NCBI GenBank assembly: GCA_037127915.1
Contig: JBAXXL010000009.1
Coordinates: 1 to 64,000 of the forward strand
DNA from: JBAXXL01 sp037127915
GTDB lineage: Bacteria > Bacteroidota > Ignavibacteria > Kapaibacteriales > UBA2268
Reading direction: 5' to 3'
DNA length: 64,000 bases
Numbering within the stretch: position 1 is the stretch's first letter; every line of letters begins with the position of its first letter. The translations under genes were made by a program, and so were the position numbers. The notes under the pieces were generated by a model. The model did no database searches and was not told the origin of the DNA. It saw only the letters and a program-made list of their open reading frames with translations. Positions 26,989 to 34,297 of this stretch are shown here, piece by piece.

Positions 26989-27708
26989 ATGGAATTTGTT
27001 TCAGCCGATTTGGGAAATAGCAGGTTAAAGTTATTAATCGATGATGATTTGTTGGCTTTTAATCTTGACAACGATTTTTATGACGAATTGATTGAATTAA
27101 TAGGCGACAAAGAATTTGCATATTCGTCAGTCAACCGGATAGCCGAAGAAAAACTTTTAGAAAAGCTGACAGCAAATTCAGTTAGAATTAGAAAACTTAC
27201 TCTAGATGATATTGAGAATTTGATTTCCCTCGACGGAATCGAAGGAATGGGTTTAGATAGAGCACTTGGATTGGCAGGTGCTCTTTCTTTGATTATTGCA
27301 CCCGTTATAACTATAGATTGCGGAAGTGCTCTTACCGTCAATATATTAGGTAAAAACAGCCAATTCCTTGGCGGCATCATTATGCCCGGTCTAATTACTC
27401 AGGCGGAATCTCTACGCCGCATCAATCCGATATTATACCCAACAAATTTCGTCAAACCGACCGATAAAATACCCAAAAACACTAACGACAATGTAATGGC
27501 AGGTATGATAAATTCATTACAAGGCGGCGTGACCAAATACCTAACCGAAGTTTTCGAAGAACTCGAGTGGACTAAGGGTAACATACCGATTTTTGTAACC
27601 GGTGGTTATAGAGAACTAATCGCCGATGAATTGATTGCCAAAGGTTTCAATGTTCAAATTCACGAAAATTTGGTAACGCTGGGAATAAAATCAATTGTTA
27701 ATGTTTAA
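26989..27708 (+). CDS. coaX: Type III pantothenate kinase
   Basis: CoaX phosphorylates pantothenate, the first step of CoA synthesis. The 239-residue protein has the ASKHA-fold phosphate 1 motif at the N-terminus (SADLGNSRLKLL), the phosphate 2 motif around TIDCGSALTVNIL, the conserved GGIIMPGL segment and a C-terminal VTGGY. It starts 3 nt after birA, so translation is coupled; CoA and biotin metabolism pair naturally. A hairpin at 27924-27956 follows. Confidence 0.92.
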   Translation: MEFVSADLGNSRLKLLIDDDLLAFNLDNDFYDELIELIGDKEFAYSSVNRIAEEKLLEKLTANSVRIRKLTLDDIENLISLDGIEGMGLDRALGLAGALSLIIAPVITIDCGSALTVNILGKNSQFLGGIIMPGLITQAESLRRINPILYPTNFVKPTDKIPKNTNDNVMAGMINSLQGGVTKYLTEVFEELEWTKGNIPIFVTGGYRELIADELIAKGFNVQIHENLVTLGIKSIVNV

Positions 27709-27742
27709 TTATCAATTGTTAATTGGAAGAAAGAAGAAAGAA

Positions 27743-27812
27743 AAACCCCCTAGCCCCCTTTGAAAAATGGGGTATAGCCAAGAAGTCATTCTGAACGCAG
27801 TGAAGAATCCAT
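27743..27812. repeat. Dispersed intergenic repeats (CCCCCTAGCCCCC...GGGGTAT and GTCATTCTGAACG...)
   Basis: The 300-bp gap after coaX holds two repeat families. CCCCCTAGCCCCCTTTGAAA...ATGGGGTAT at 27746-27775 recurs at about 30899, 31798, 39069 and 39201. GTCATTCTGAACGCAGTGAA...ATCCATCTT at about 27785-27813 recurs inverted at 39031-39060, 39160-39195 and 39290-39323. No ORF is supported here. Confidence 0.85.
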
Positions 27813-27923
27813 CTTTAAAAGTTATAAATTATAAGTTATGAGTTATAATTGTAAAAACTTTTCCTATAGTCATAAATTCTCCTTGACTATCTTTTTAAGC
27901 GACCGCAGTTCGCTACAACAGAC

Positions 27924-27956
27924 AGTTGGAGCCCACCTTGCAGGTGGACTCCAACT
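27924..27956. terminator. 15-bp hairpin between convergent coaX and DUF350 gene
   Basis: AGTTGGAGCCCACCT pairs with AGGTGGACTCCAACT with one mismatch and a TGC-containing loop. A pyrimidine-rich TTATCTTCTTCTTCTTC follows on the plus strand. The position between converging genes supports a terminator. Confidence 0.6.
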
Positions 27957-28009
27957 TATCTTCTTCTTCTTCTTTACAAACTTTATGAACTTTTAACTTT
28001 ATAAACTGA

Positions 28010-28888
28010 TTACAGGCACCAGCTAATCAACACCGCACTGCCTATATAAGCGAAAGCTTCCAACAAACCGGCGCCGACATTCGGTTTTTCCTGACCGACA
28101 AGTTCATGTGTAAGTTTCTGTCCCGGAAGTAATACCTTAGCGGCAAAGAAACGCGCAATCGGCAGCATAAGCAATCCCATCGCTACTTCAATGCACACTT
28201 CTACTAATTTTACACCAATGTTATCAACTTCACCGTGAATGGCTGTGTAAATTAATATGCTGATCGCAATCAATGCTCCGGCAAAGCCCAATCCTACGGC
28301 GGAATTGTCTTTTTCGATTTCTTTGTGAATATCATACGATACTATCCGATTATAAACCAAACCGGTGATAAAGAATACCACCTGTCCGACTGCCCAGAAT
28401 ATCAGTAATGAAGTTACCCCAGCCATCAAGGTAGCGGACTCACCGACTAATGCTCCGAATATAATCAAACCCGAACCAAATGCGCTTGCGGCTTCCACAA
28501 CACCGGTACCCGGGTTTTGGTCTTCTATTATTTCTTTGCGGACGTTAAATTTGCGGAGTATTAATACGCTATTCAATTTAATTGAGATGTTCAATAGGAA
28601 TACTCCCATCAAACCGTAAATCAATATATCGAGCAAATCATATACTAATCCTGTCGAAGGCCCGACAATTGCACCGCCGATTACGGCTAACAATCCTGCA
28701 AAATAGCCAGTTTGAGCGATTGCAAAAGCAAAGTTATCTTTGAAAACGAGTTCGCTTTTGGCATCAATTTTTGGATTGAATATACTATAGAAGATTTTTC
28801 CGCAGTAAAAGAGTACATAAGCGGCGGCTATATAACATATAGCACTGACCAATGTCAGTAAATAATCATTTTGCAAAAACTTTTCCAT
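28010..28888 (-). CDS. DUF350 membrane protein (two tandem modules)
   Basis: The 292-residue protein starts at the ATG at 28888 (MEKFLQNDYLLTL) and has about eight hydrophobic spans. Two similar modules are visible: AFAIAQTGYFAGLLAVIGGA ... DLLDILIYGLMGVFLL in the first half and NSAVGLGFAGALIAISILIY ... VEVCIEVAMGLLMLP in the second. Each has the DUF350 pattern of a polar Asn/Ala-rich helix. E. coli YjfL belongs to this family; the function is unknown. Upstream lie an Arg/Gly-rich protein and a DUF4178 protein in the same direction with gaps of 26 and 10 bp, so the three form an operon. Confidence 0.8.
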   Translation of the reverse strand: MEKFLQNDYLLTLVSAICYIAAAYVLFYCGKIFYSIFNPKIDAKSELVFKDNFAFAIAQTGYFAGLLAVIGGAIVGPSTGLVYDLLDILIYGLMGVFLLNISIKLNSVLILRKFNVRKEIIEDQNPGTGVVEAASAFGSGLIIFGALVGESATLMAGVTSLLIFWAVGQVVFFITGLVYNRIVSYDIHKEIEKDNSAVGLGFAGALIAISILIYTAIHGEVDNIGVKLVEVCIEVAMGLLMLPIARFFAAKVLLPGQKLTHELVGQEKPNVGAGLLEAFAYIGSAVLISWCL

Positions 28889-28914
28889 ATTTTTAATTTC
28901 CAATTAGTTAATAA

Positions 28915-29676
28915 TTATTTACCAAATCCGCCGCCGCGAGAGCGGAATGAAAAATTACTTACGCGGTTAGTTGAGCGGCCAACACGGCTGGCATTGCTGA
29001 ATGGGCTAATTTTTGAGCGAGATACACGGCTCTGAACTCTGCTGGCGAAACCACTGCGATTGCCCATTCCATTAGGATTGTGACATTTGCTGAACGCGCT
29101 GTTCGAACCGTATCGTCCATTTCCATAGAAGCCTTGTCCACGACCACGGAACGAAGTATTGTAATCGTTCCACATCGAGTAGCGCACCGGCATAAACGCC
29201 ATATTGAAAAGAGAGGACATCATAGCGTATTTGCCATAGAATTCCCAAAATGAACCGCCGCCTGTATTGTTCCAACGCCCGTATTGAGGATTGCCCACAT
29301 AATTGGAGTATCCCGGAGGCGCGGCTTCCTTAGTTACTTTACCATTTGCTTTTGTTACAATCTCCATACCCATATCTTTAGTATGCTCATCGAAAAATGT
29401 TTGTGGTACAGGGTACCATTTTGTAATTTCGCTGAGGATAGTGTCTTTGGGTTGAGATACGTGCTTTACGATTTGATATTTATGCTGATAAATATCTTTG
29501 GCTTCGTCGAAGTTCATATCGTAAAGGATTATCGAAAATTCCGGTACGCTGTTCATATCGCGAACCAGCTCATCGACCGGATTTTTCTGGAATGTGTCGT
29601 TTTTGTGTTTATTGACATTGCAATAAGTCATAATAACTGCTAAGACAATAACCGATAATAATACTTTTCTAATCAT
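28915..29676 (-). CDS. Envelope protein with Arg/Gly/Ser/Phe-rich tail, unknown function
   Basis: The 253-residue product has an N-terminal hydrophobic segment (VLLSVIVLAVIMTY) followed by Cys19, possibly a weak lipobox. A folded-looking middle spans ~35-160, and a low-complexity C-terminal third is rich in Gly, Arg, Ser, Phe and Asn, ending RSRGGGFGK. Its place between DUF350 and DUF4178 genes recalls the E. coli yjfKLM neighbourhood, where YjfM also ends in a Gly-rich tail; homology is not shown. The basic tail might bind a polyanion or pack in a membrane-proximal assembly. No family is recognised with confidence. Confidence 0.6.
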   Translation of the reverse strand: MIRKVLLSVIVLAVIMTYCNVNKHKNDTFQKNPVDELVRDMNSVPEFSIILYDMNFDEAKDIYQHKYQIVKHVSQPKDTILSEITKWYPVPQTFFDEHTKDMGMEIVTKANGKVTKEAAPPGYSNYVGNPQYGRWNNTGGGSFWEFYGKYAMMSSLFNMAFMPVRYSMWNDYNTSFRGRGQGFYGNGRYGSNSAFSKCHNPNGMGNRSGFASRVQSRVSRSKISPFSNASRVGRSTNRVSNFSFRSRGGGFGK

Positions 29677-29686
29677 TTTATTTATC

Positions 29687-30250
29687 CTATATATCAGTAT
29701 TTAGTTCAGGGTTGGGGAAAATGTTCGAGACTTGGAAATACTTTACTACTTTGCCGAAAGCGGCTTCGAAAGTGTTTTCGTCCCACTGCTCGATAGTTAA
29801 AACAAAGTCATCGTTTTTATCGTAATAATCCCACGAGATAAATTCTTTCCAATCTTCGTCGGGCATATCCATTTTGCCGCAATATCCGGGTGCTTCCTTA
29901 TCCAAAAGCATATCAATCCCTTGGTAAGTTATTTTTGGAGGCGGGGCTTTATGCGATGTGATATATTCCGGCAGATTTTCGTCGATGGCGCGGATTTTAA
30001 CTTTGCGAGTCATAGCCATAACCAACTCGTCGTCCTGCTCCACGCTCAGATACGCTGTGTATTTGCTGTTGTTTACTTGAAATTCCTTGGAGAAAAAGTC
30101 GTTGCCCCAATCGTAAACAAACACTTCGTCCACTGTCCAAGTTGATAAATCGTAGTCGAATATGTAACCCACGTCCATATCCATAGGTGTCAAATTGGTG
30201 TAATCCGGCGTGGCGGCTTTCTTTTTCTTGAATATATCGAACAATCCCAT
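29687..30250 (-). CDS. DUF4178-like cytoplasmic protein
   Basis: The 187-residue protein begins MGLFDIFKKKK. It then shows a small beta-barrel-like region, MDVGYIFDYDLSTWTVDEVF ... YTAYLSVEQDDELV, that matches the DUF4178 pattern (VGD-x-V-D-Y, W-x-V, W-L-x-VE-x-DD). The C-terminal half (WDYYDKNDDFVLTIEQWDEN ... QVSNIFPNPEL) also fits. There is no signal peptide. DUF4178 genes often neighbour DUF350 and polyamine-synthase-like genes; no spermidine synthase is present here. It is first in the three-gene operon with 28915 and 28010. Confidence 0.65.
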   Translation of the reverse strand: MGLFDIFKKKKAATPDYTNLTPMDMDVGYIFDYDLSTWTVDEVFVYDWGNDFFSKEFQVNNSKYTAYLSVEQDDELVMAMTRKVKIRAIDENLPEYITSHKAPPPKITYQGIDMLLDKEAPGYCGKMDMPDEDWKEFISWDYYDKNDDFVLTIEQWDENTFEAAFGKVVKYFQVSNIFPNPELNTDI

Positions 30251-30321
30251 TAATTATCTCATTTATAAAAAAATTATTTCAAAAAATCGTCGAGAATAAT
30301 TCTTGACGTAAATCAAATCCT

Positions 30322-30612
30322 TTAATGAACAACAGACCTCTTAACCCTTTTCCGTTTTTGAGGAATTGCCTTAATTATTGCTCTTAAAGCATTGTTTATT
30401 TCTTCGGAGGTCACAAAATACTCATTAACATCTTTATCAATTTTCACATAGTTTGTTTTATCGGATATTTGCTTCTCTATCGAATTTTTAGTTGGAGAAT
30501 ACACCGTCACGGTATAACCTTCTTCCAATTTTTGTTGGTGCTTACCTCGCACTCCATTTGAAAAGTCGTATTCAGAAGCCATATCGTCCATATCTTTATC
30601 AGTTTTCTTCAT
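30322..30612 (-). CDS. Solitary BrnA-like antitoxin
   Basis: The 96-residue protein starts at the ATG at 30612, after GGAAAGAA. It contains DMASEYDFSNGVRGKHQQKL, a phrase typical of antitoxin-like proteins next to BrnT/RelE toxins. The C-terminal portion (VKIDKDVNEYFVTSEEINNALRAI) resembles the tail of the intact antitoxin at 31395 (VEIDEEVAKVFLTSENVNKVLKAI), so the two are paralogs. The ORF continues upstream into a fragment of a BrnT toxin (30646-30702) and then into repeat DNA; that extension is not considered coding. Retaining an antitoxin after toxin loss is common in decayed modules. Confidence 0.7.
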   Translation of the reverse strand: MKKTDKDMDDMASEYDFSNGVRGKHQQKLEEGYTVTVYSPTKNSIEKQISDKTNYVKIDKDVNEYFVTSEEINNALRAIIKAIPQKRKRVKRSVVH

Positions 30613-30702
30613 AATTATTTCTTTCCTTTTTTGTTGCCAATCTTGCACTTTCTCGAGATTCTTCTCGGCTTTTACTTCGTCCCATTCAAAATTAAACGAC
30701 AT
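30613..30702 (-). pseudogene. Truncated BrnT toxin remnant
   Basis: In frame with the antitoxin below, this stretch encodes MSFNFEWDEVKAEKNLEK and then VQDWQQKRKEII. The first part matches the N-terminus of the intact BrnT at 31127 (LIFEWDSEKSKNNLHKHGV). The catalytic body of about 60 residues is missing, as if removed by an in-frame internal deletion. A fused translation with the antitoxin is possible but unlikely to be toxic. Confidence 0.6.
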
Positions 30703-30845
30703 TAAATAACCTAAATAATTATTTCTATGCAAAATTACAAAATTTCTGTAAAAATTAATTGATTTGTATAATTTATTTTTGAATTGTAGGGGCACAGCTT
30801 GCTGTGACCACTTTCCGTAGGGGGAAAACCTGCGTGTTTGCCCTT

Positions 30846-31019
30846 CTTGAATAGCCACGACTTTCGTAGAGATGCGATTTATCGCGTCTTTGAAGAGAAA
30901 CCCTCGAACCACCTTTGAAAAATGGGGTATAATCAGGATTAGAATGCCAACCGCGAAGTGGTTGAAAATGAATAGAAAATGAGGCGCAACACTTGACACA
31001 CAACCACGATGTGGTTGGA
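30846..31019. repeat. Left ~175-bp direct repeat flanking brnTA
   Basis: This stretch matches 31745-31919 with few differences and the same orientation, at an offset of 899-900 bp. It includes a GATGCGATTTATCGCGTC palindrome, the CCCC...GGGGTAT repeat, and CAACCGCGAAGTGGTTG and CAACCACGATGTGGTTG hairpins separated by 62 bp. The intact brnT-brnA pair lies between the two copies. The rest of the gap 30703-31126 has a GCACAGCTTGCTGTGACC palindrome near 30793 and no gene. Confidence 0.9.
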
Positions 31020-31126
31020 AATGAATAGAAAAAATATTTGCAGAATTGATAAGCAGAAATTTTGTAGATTATAATTAATTTAGTAATTTTGGTTAAATAA
31101 TATTTAAGTATTAAATAAACGATAAA

Positions 31127-31420
31127 ATGACTAAATTAATATTTGAATGGGATAGCGAAAAGTCCAAAAATAATCTTCATAAGCACGGTGTGTCTTTCGA
31201 AGAAGCAATGTCTGTATGGAATGATGAATTTGCGGCGTTCTTGCACGACCCTGTCCATTCTGTTGATGAAGATAGATATATTATGATAGGTTATTCCAAT
31301 AAAAATAATCTTATATTTGTATCGTTTACTGAAAGAAAGAATAAAATAAGAATAATTAGCTCAAGAAAAGCAACAAAATATGAACGGAAAAGGCATGAAG
31401 AAAATTCAAAAAAATACTGA
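31127..31420 (+). CDS. brnT: BrnT-family ribonuclease toxin
   Basis: The 97-residue toxin has the BrnT signature throughout: LIFEWDSEKSKNNLHKHGVS and FEEAMSVWND at the N-terminus, DEDRYIMIGYS in the middle, and IRIISSRKATKYERKRHEE at the C-terminus. BrnT is a RelE-fold ribonuclease that inhibits translation when free. The antitoxin gene overlaps its 3' end, so the pair is translationally coupled and probably autoregulated. The catalytic Lys/His/Arg-rich positions appear intact, so it should be active. Confidence 0.88.
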   Translation: MTKLIFEWDSEKSKNNLHKHGVSFEEAMSVWNDEFAAFLHDPVHSVDEDRYIMIGYSNKNNLIFVSFTERKNKIRIISSRKATKYERKRHEENSKKY

Positions 31421-31616
31421 TGTAGTAGATGACGAACTATTGCCGGAATATGATATTGACTATTCAAAAGTTAAAAGAAATCCCTATTTCAAAAAGAATC
31501 GTACATTCGTTGAAATAGACGAAGAAGTTGCTAAGGTTTTCTTGACTTCCGAAAATGTGAACAAAGTATTAAAAGCAATCGCAAAATCATTACCAAAAAG
31601 CACAGCCGCAATGTAA
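31395..31616 (+). CDS. brnA: BrnA-like antitoxin
   Basis: The 73-residue protein starts at the ATG at 31395; an in-frame ATG at 31380 would add five residues. It overlaps the end of brnT by 26 bp. A charged N-terminus is followed by PEYDIDYSKVKRNPYF and a C-terminal ribbon-helix-helix-like segment, TFVEIDEEVAKVFLTSENVN KVLKAI (broken for length). BrnA dimers bind both BrnT and the operator. It is paralogous to the solitary antitoxin at 30322. Confidence 0.8.
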   Translation: MKKIQKNTDVVDDELLPEYDIDYSKVKRNPYFKKNRTFVEIDEEVAKVFLTSENVNKVLKAIAKSLPKSTAAM

Positions 31617-31744
31617 CAAATTTCATTTGTATTATATTTGCAAATGACAACAACTAAGCGGCGAAATTAATTATCAATGGTTAATTGTAAATTGTTAATG
31701 GGTAGAAAGGTGGGAGCGTAGGGGCAACCCTTGTGGTTGCCAGT

Positions 31745-31919
31745 CTTGAATAGCCACGAGTTTCGTAGAGATGCGATTTATCGCGTCTTTGAAGAGAAAC
31801 CCCCTAACCCCCTTTTGAAAAATGGGGTATAATCAGGATTAGAATGCCAACCGCGAAGTGGTTGAAAATGAATAGAAAATGAGGCGCGACACTTGACACA
31901 CAACCGCGAAGCGGTTGGA
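31745..31919. repeat. Right ~175-bp direct repeat flanking brnTA
   Basis: This is the same sequence and orientation as 30846-31019. Recombination between the copies would excise the 900-bp brnTA cassette. The remaining gap (31617-32019) has a second small palindrome, GGCAACCCTTGTGGTTGCC at 31723-31741, and otherwise nothing I can name. Confidence 0.9.
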
Positions 31920-32019
31920 TGTGAAAAAATGGCGAATGAAACCTTCAAAATAAAATGTTTTTCAGCATGTGTTCATTCTCAAAGCATCGGAAATACATCT
32001 TTTTGAATGGGCACGATTT

Positions 32020-32277
32020 TTAACTAAACTGGTATCTCTCTAAAAACTTATCGGCATATTTTTCATTTGTGTAATCTTTTAAAACCTTGTAAGATTTATT
32101 ATTAAAGAAATTGGCTACTTCGAAGAAATTTTCAAAAATCCGAAAATGATAACCCTCATAATTATAAATATAGACTACTTTCTTGGACTTGTTTTCTTGA
32201 TTAATAAGCAAAACTGTTTCTAAAGTACGAGAACCATAATTTATATAATCTACCTGTACTGCTTCTATTGAATTCAT
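32020..32277 (-). CDS. Small protein downstream of the helicase-nuclease pair, unknown
   Basis: The 85-residue protein (MNSIEAVQVDYINYGSRTLE at the start, YADKFLERYQFS at the end) is rich in Tyr, Asn and Phe. It has no signal peptide or membrane segment, and no family is recognised. It starts 12 bp after the DUF2075 gene's stop on the same strand, so it is very likely cotranscribed with the two large genes upstream. A small adaptor, inhibitor or sensor subunit of that cassette is one reading; this is inference from position only. Confidence 0.6.
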   Translation of the reverse strand: MNSIEAVQVDYINYGSRTLETVLLINQENKSKKVVYIYNYEGYHFRIFENFFEVANFFNNKSYKVLKDYTNEKYADKFLERYQFS

Positions 32278-32289
32278 TTTATTGATTCC

Positions 32290-34266
32290 TTAAATAACAT
32301 CAAAACCTATTTCTTTCAAATAATCGTAAGTGCTGTCGTAATATTTTGGGTCTCTGGTTGGATCTTCATTATCTCCATATGGAACCACAATTATCATTCC
32401 TTGCCTTGCTCTTGTTAGTAACACTCTATATGAATTTTTGAGATATTGCTTTCTTTCTTCTTTCTTGATATTATGCCATTTATCACCTACGAATGAAAAG
32501 TGTTGCCAACCAAGAGGCGAATATCTAAAATCAGCATCCCAAGTAACACAAGCCCAATCTAATTCTAAACCCTGCACATGAAATTCGGTTGCAACATCTT
32601 CTAAATAATATGACGAGCGAACATCCTCTTTTTCGCCTAAAAACCAATGTATAGGATCTACAGGTGTTTTGACATCTATAGCATGGGGTTTTAATCTTTG
32701 TGCCTGTGATGAAACAATTATTCCATATCGTTCGCTACCTCTGGCTTTTTCTTTCAGCCATTTTTTGGCTTTATTCAAATCACGAGTAATAATTATTGGA
32801 TATTTTTCTCTGAGTAGGTTTAAATTTTCTTTTGCGGAATCTATGTTTAAATCAATTATATTTTTGATCAATAAAGATAAATTTTCAGCTCGAAATGAAC
32901 GCATGGATACAGACAAATGCAATTCATCTCTTTCGAAAACATTATGTCTTGTTTCGAGTTTCATTAATGCATTACCAGTATCATATTCACTATCTGTTAA
33001 TCTCGAAGATACGTGAACATGCCAATCAGGGAAAGATCGGTTCAATGATTCAATCCATTCACTGATTCCTGCTTCTCCAGTGTTTATTTCCTGACCACCT
33101 CCAACAAGACAGATAATTACCGACCAATCATTGTGCCTATCCATACAGGAAATTAAGAATTCAGGCTCAGAATAAAGAAAGTTCGGTACGCTTTTTTTGC
33201 GACTCATAAAGTTTGCAGTTTGTGTTTTATCCCATGCTCGCTGGGCTTCATCGAAAATTGCTACATGGTCAAATGGAGGATTATTCATATCAATTAAACA
33301 TTCGTCTCTGAAATTATGAACATTTTGAATAAACATTTTAACTTCCCTAAACACATCACCCTTCTTGATTTTATTTCCACTTTCCTTTACTCTTTTAACC
33401 TTATCCCTCGTTAATGCCTCTCTTAATATTGCTACAAGTGGTCCATTACCTGAAAGAAAGACACTTGTTGTTCTTTTCTCCTTCTCAAGATGTTTTGTTG
33501 CTATGTCTAATCCAACCAATGTTTTGCCTGCACCAGGTACACCAGTTACAAAACAAATCGCTTTGGTGCTATTTCTTTCAGCTTCTTCAATTATTCTGGA
33601 AATAGAATTACTTGTTTCGGTTAAATTAATTGCTGATGCATCGCTTCTTGAAATTTCAGCTACCGAATGGCTATTATAAAGAGCCATTGCGGCCTCAATG
33701 ATTGTTGGAGTAGGTGAATATCGTCCTTTAATCCAATTATCAATAATTATATTTTTACCATCAGAAAACAGAAGTACATTATCAATCACTTCTTTTAGTA
33801 AATCAGTATTTGTTTTTATTGGAAATAAAAGATTATCATTATGCGATGTTGATATAACTCTGTATATAGTGCTTTTAGCTTCTGTTGCAATAAGAATGGG
33901 TGCAATTAAATGGTCATGGCTTGTTTCGTGAAAGTTTTTCAAATCGAGAGCATAATCCCAAACTTGATCTACTGAACTTTGCAAAAATTCTTTCTCGCCT
34001 ACTTTAAATTCTAATACAAATATTACCGCATCAATAATTAGTACAACATCTATTCTTCGTCCCATCCTTGGAATAGCATACTCGAAAAATATTGAGCCGT
34101 TATATCTATTTAAAATCCTTTTCAAAATATCAATTTCTTGTGTCCAAGCGAATCTTTGGGTTTGTTCCAGATCAAAATCATTGTTTTGAGATAAAACACC
34201 AAGAATCTCATTTGATGAATCATTGAGAAATTTGTCTATCGTATTCGAGTAATAATGTCTTTTCAT
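32290..34266 (-). CDS. DUF2075 SF1-type helicase/ATPase with N-terminal PD-(D/E)XK-like nuclease domain
   Basis: The protein has 658 residues. The N-terminal ~200 residues carry a nuclease-like core: RIDVVLIIDAVIFVLEFKVG gives D73, E86 and K88 in the D-x(12)-E-x-K spacing of PD-(D/E)XK enzymes. The ATPase follows: Walker A GVPGAGKTL (242-250), Walker B FDEAQRAWD (338-346) and a C-terminal motif VI-like LLTRARQGMIIVVPYG. This ATPase layout is the DUF2075 family, related to SF1 helicases. It lies 31 bp downstream of a UvrD-type helicase-nuclease and 12 bp before an 85-aa gene. DUF2075 proteins occur in defence and mobile islands; the substrate here is unknown. Both catalytic centres look intact. 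Confidence 0.85.
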   Translation of the reverse strand: MKRHYYSNTIDKFLNDSSNEILGVLSQNNDFDLEQTQRFAWTQEIDILKRILNRYNGSIFFEYAIPRMGRRIDVVLIIDAVIFVLEFKVGEKEFLQSSVDQVWDYALDLKNFHETSHDHLIAPILIATEAKSTIYRVISTSHNDNLLFPIKTNTDLLKEVIDNVLLFSDGKNIIIDNWIKGRYSPTPTIIEAAMALYNSHSVAEISRSDASAINLTETSNSISRIIEEAERNSTKAICFVTGVPGAGKTLVGLDIATKHLEKEKRTTSVFLSGNGPLVAILREALTRDKVKRVKESGNKIKKGDVFREVKMFIQNVHNFRDECLIDMNNPPFDHVAIFDEAQRAWDKTQTANFMSRKKSVPNFLYSEPEFLISCMDRHNDWSVIICLVGGGQEINTGEAGISEWIESLNRSFPDWHVHVSSRLTDSEYDTGNALMKLETRHNVFERDELHLSVSMRSFRAENLSLLIKNIIDLNIDSAKENLNLLREKYPIIITRDLNKAKKWLKEKARGSERYGIIVSSQAQRLKPHAIDVKTPVDPIHWFLGEKEDVRSSYYLEDVATEFHVQGLELDWACVTWDADFRYSPLGWQHFSFVGDKWHNIKKEERKQYLKNSYRVLLTRARQGMIIVVPYGDNEDPTRDPKYYDSTYDYLKEIGFDVI

Positions 34267-34297
34267 TCTTTATTCACACTTAATAATTTATTCATTC

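Noticed and set aside
30613..30999. N-terminal extension of the antitoxin ORF to 225 residues
   Set aside because: The upstream part translates repeat DNA shared with 31745-31919 and then a BrnT stub; the true antitoxin start is 30612.
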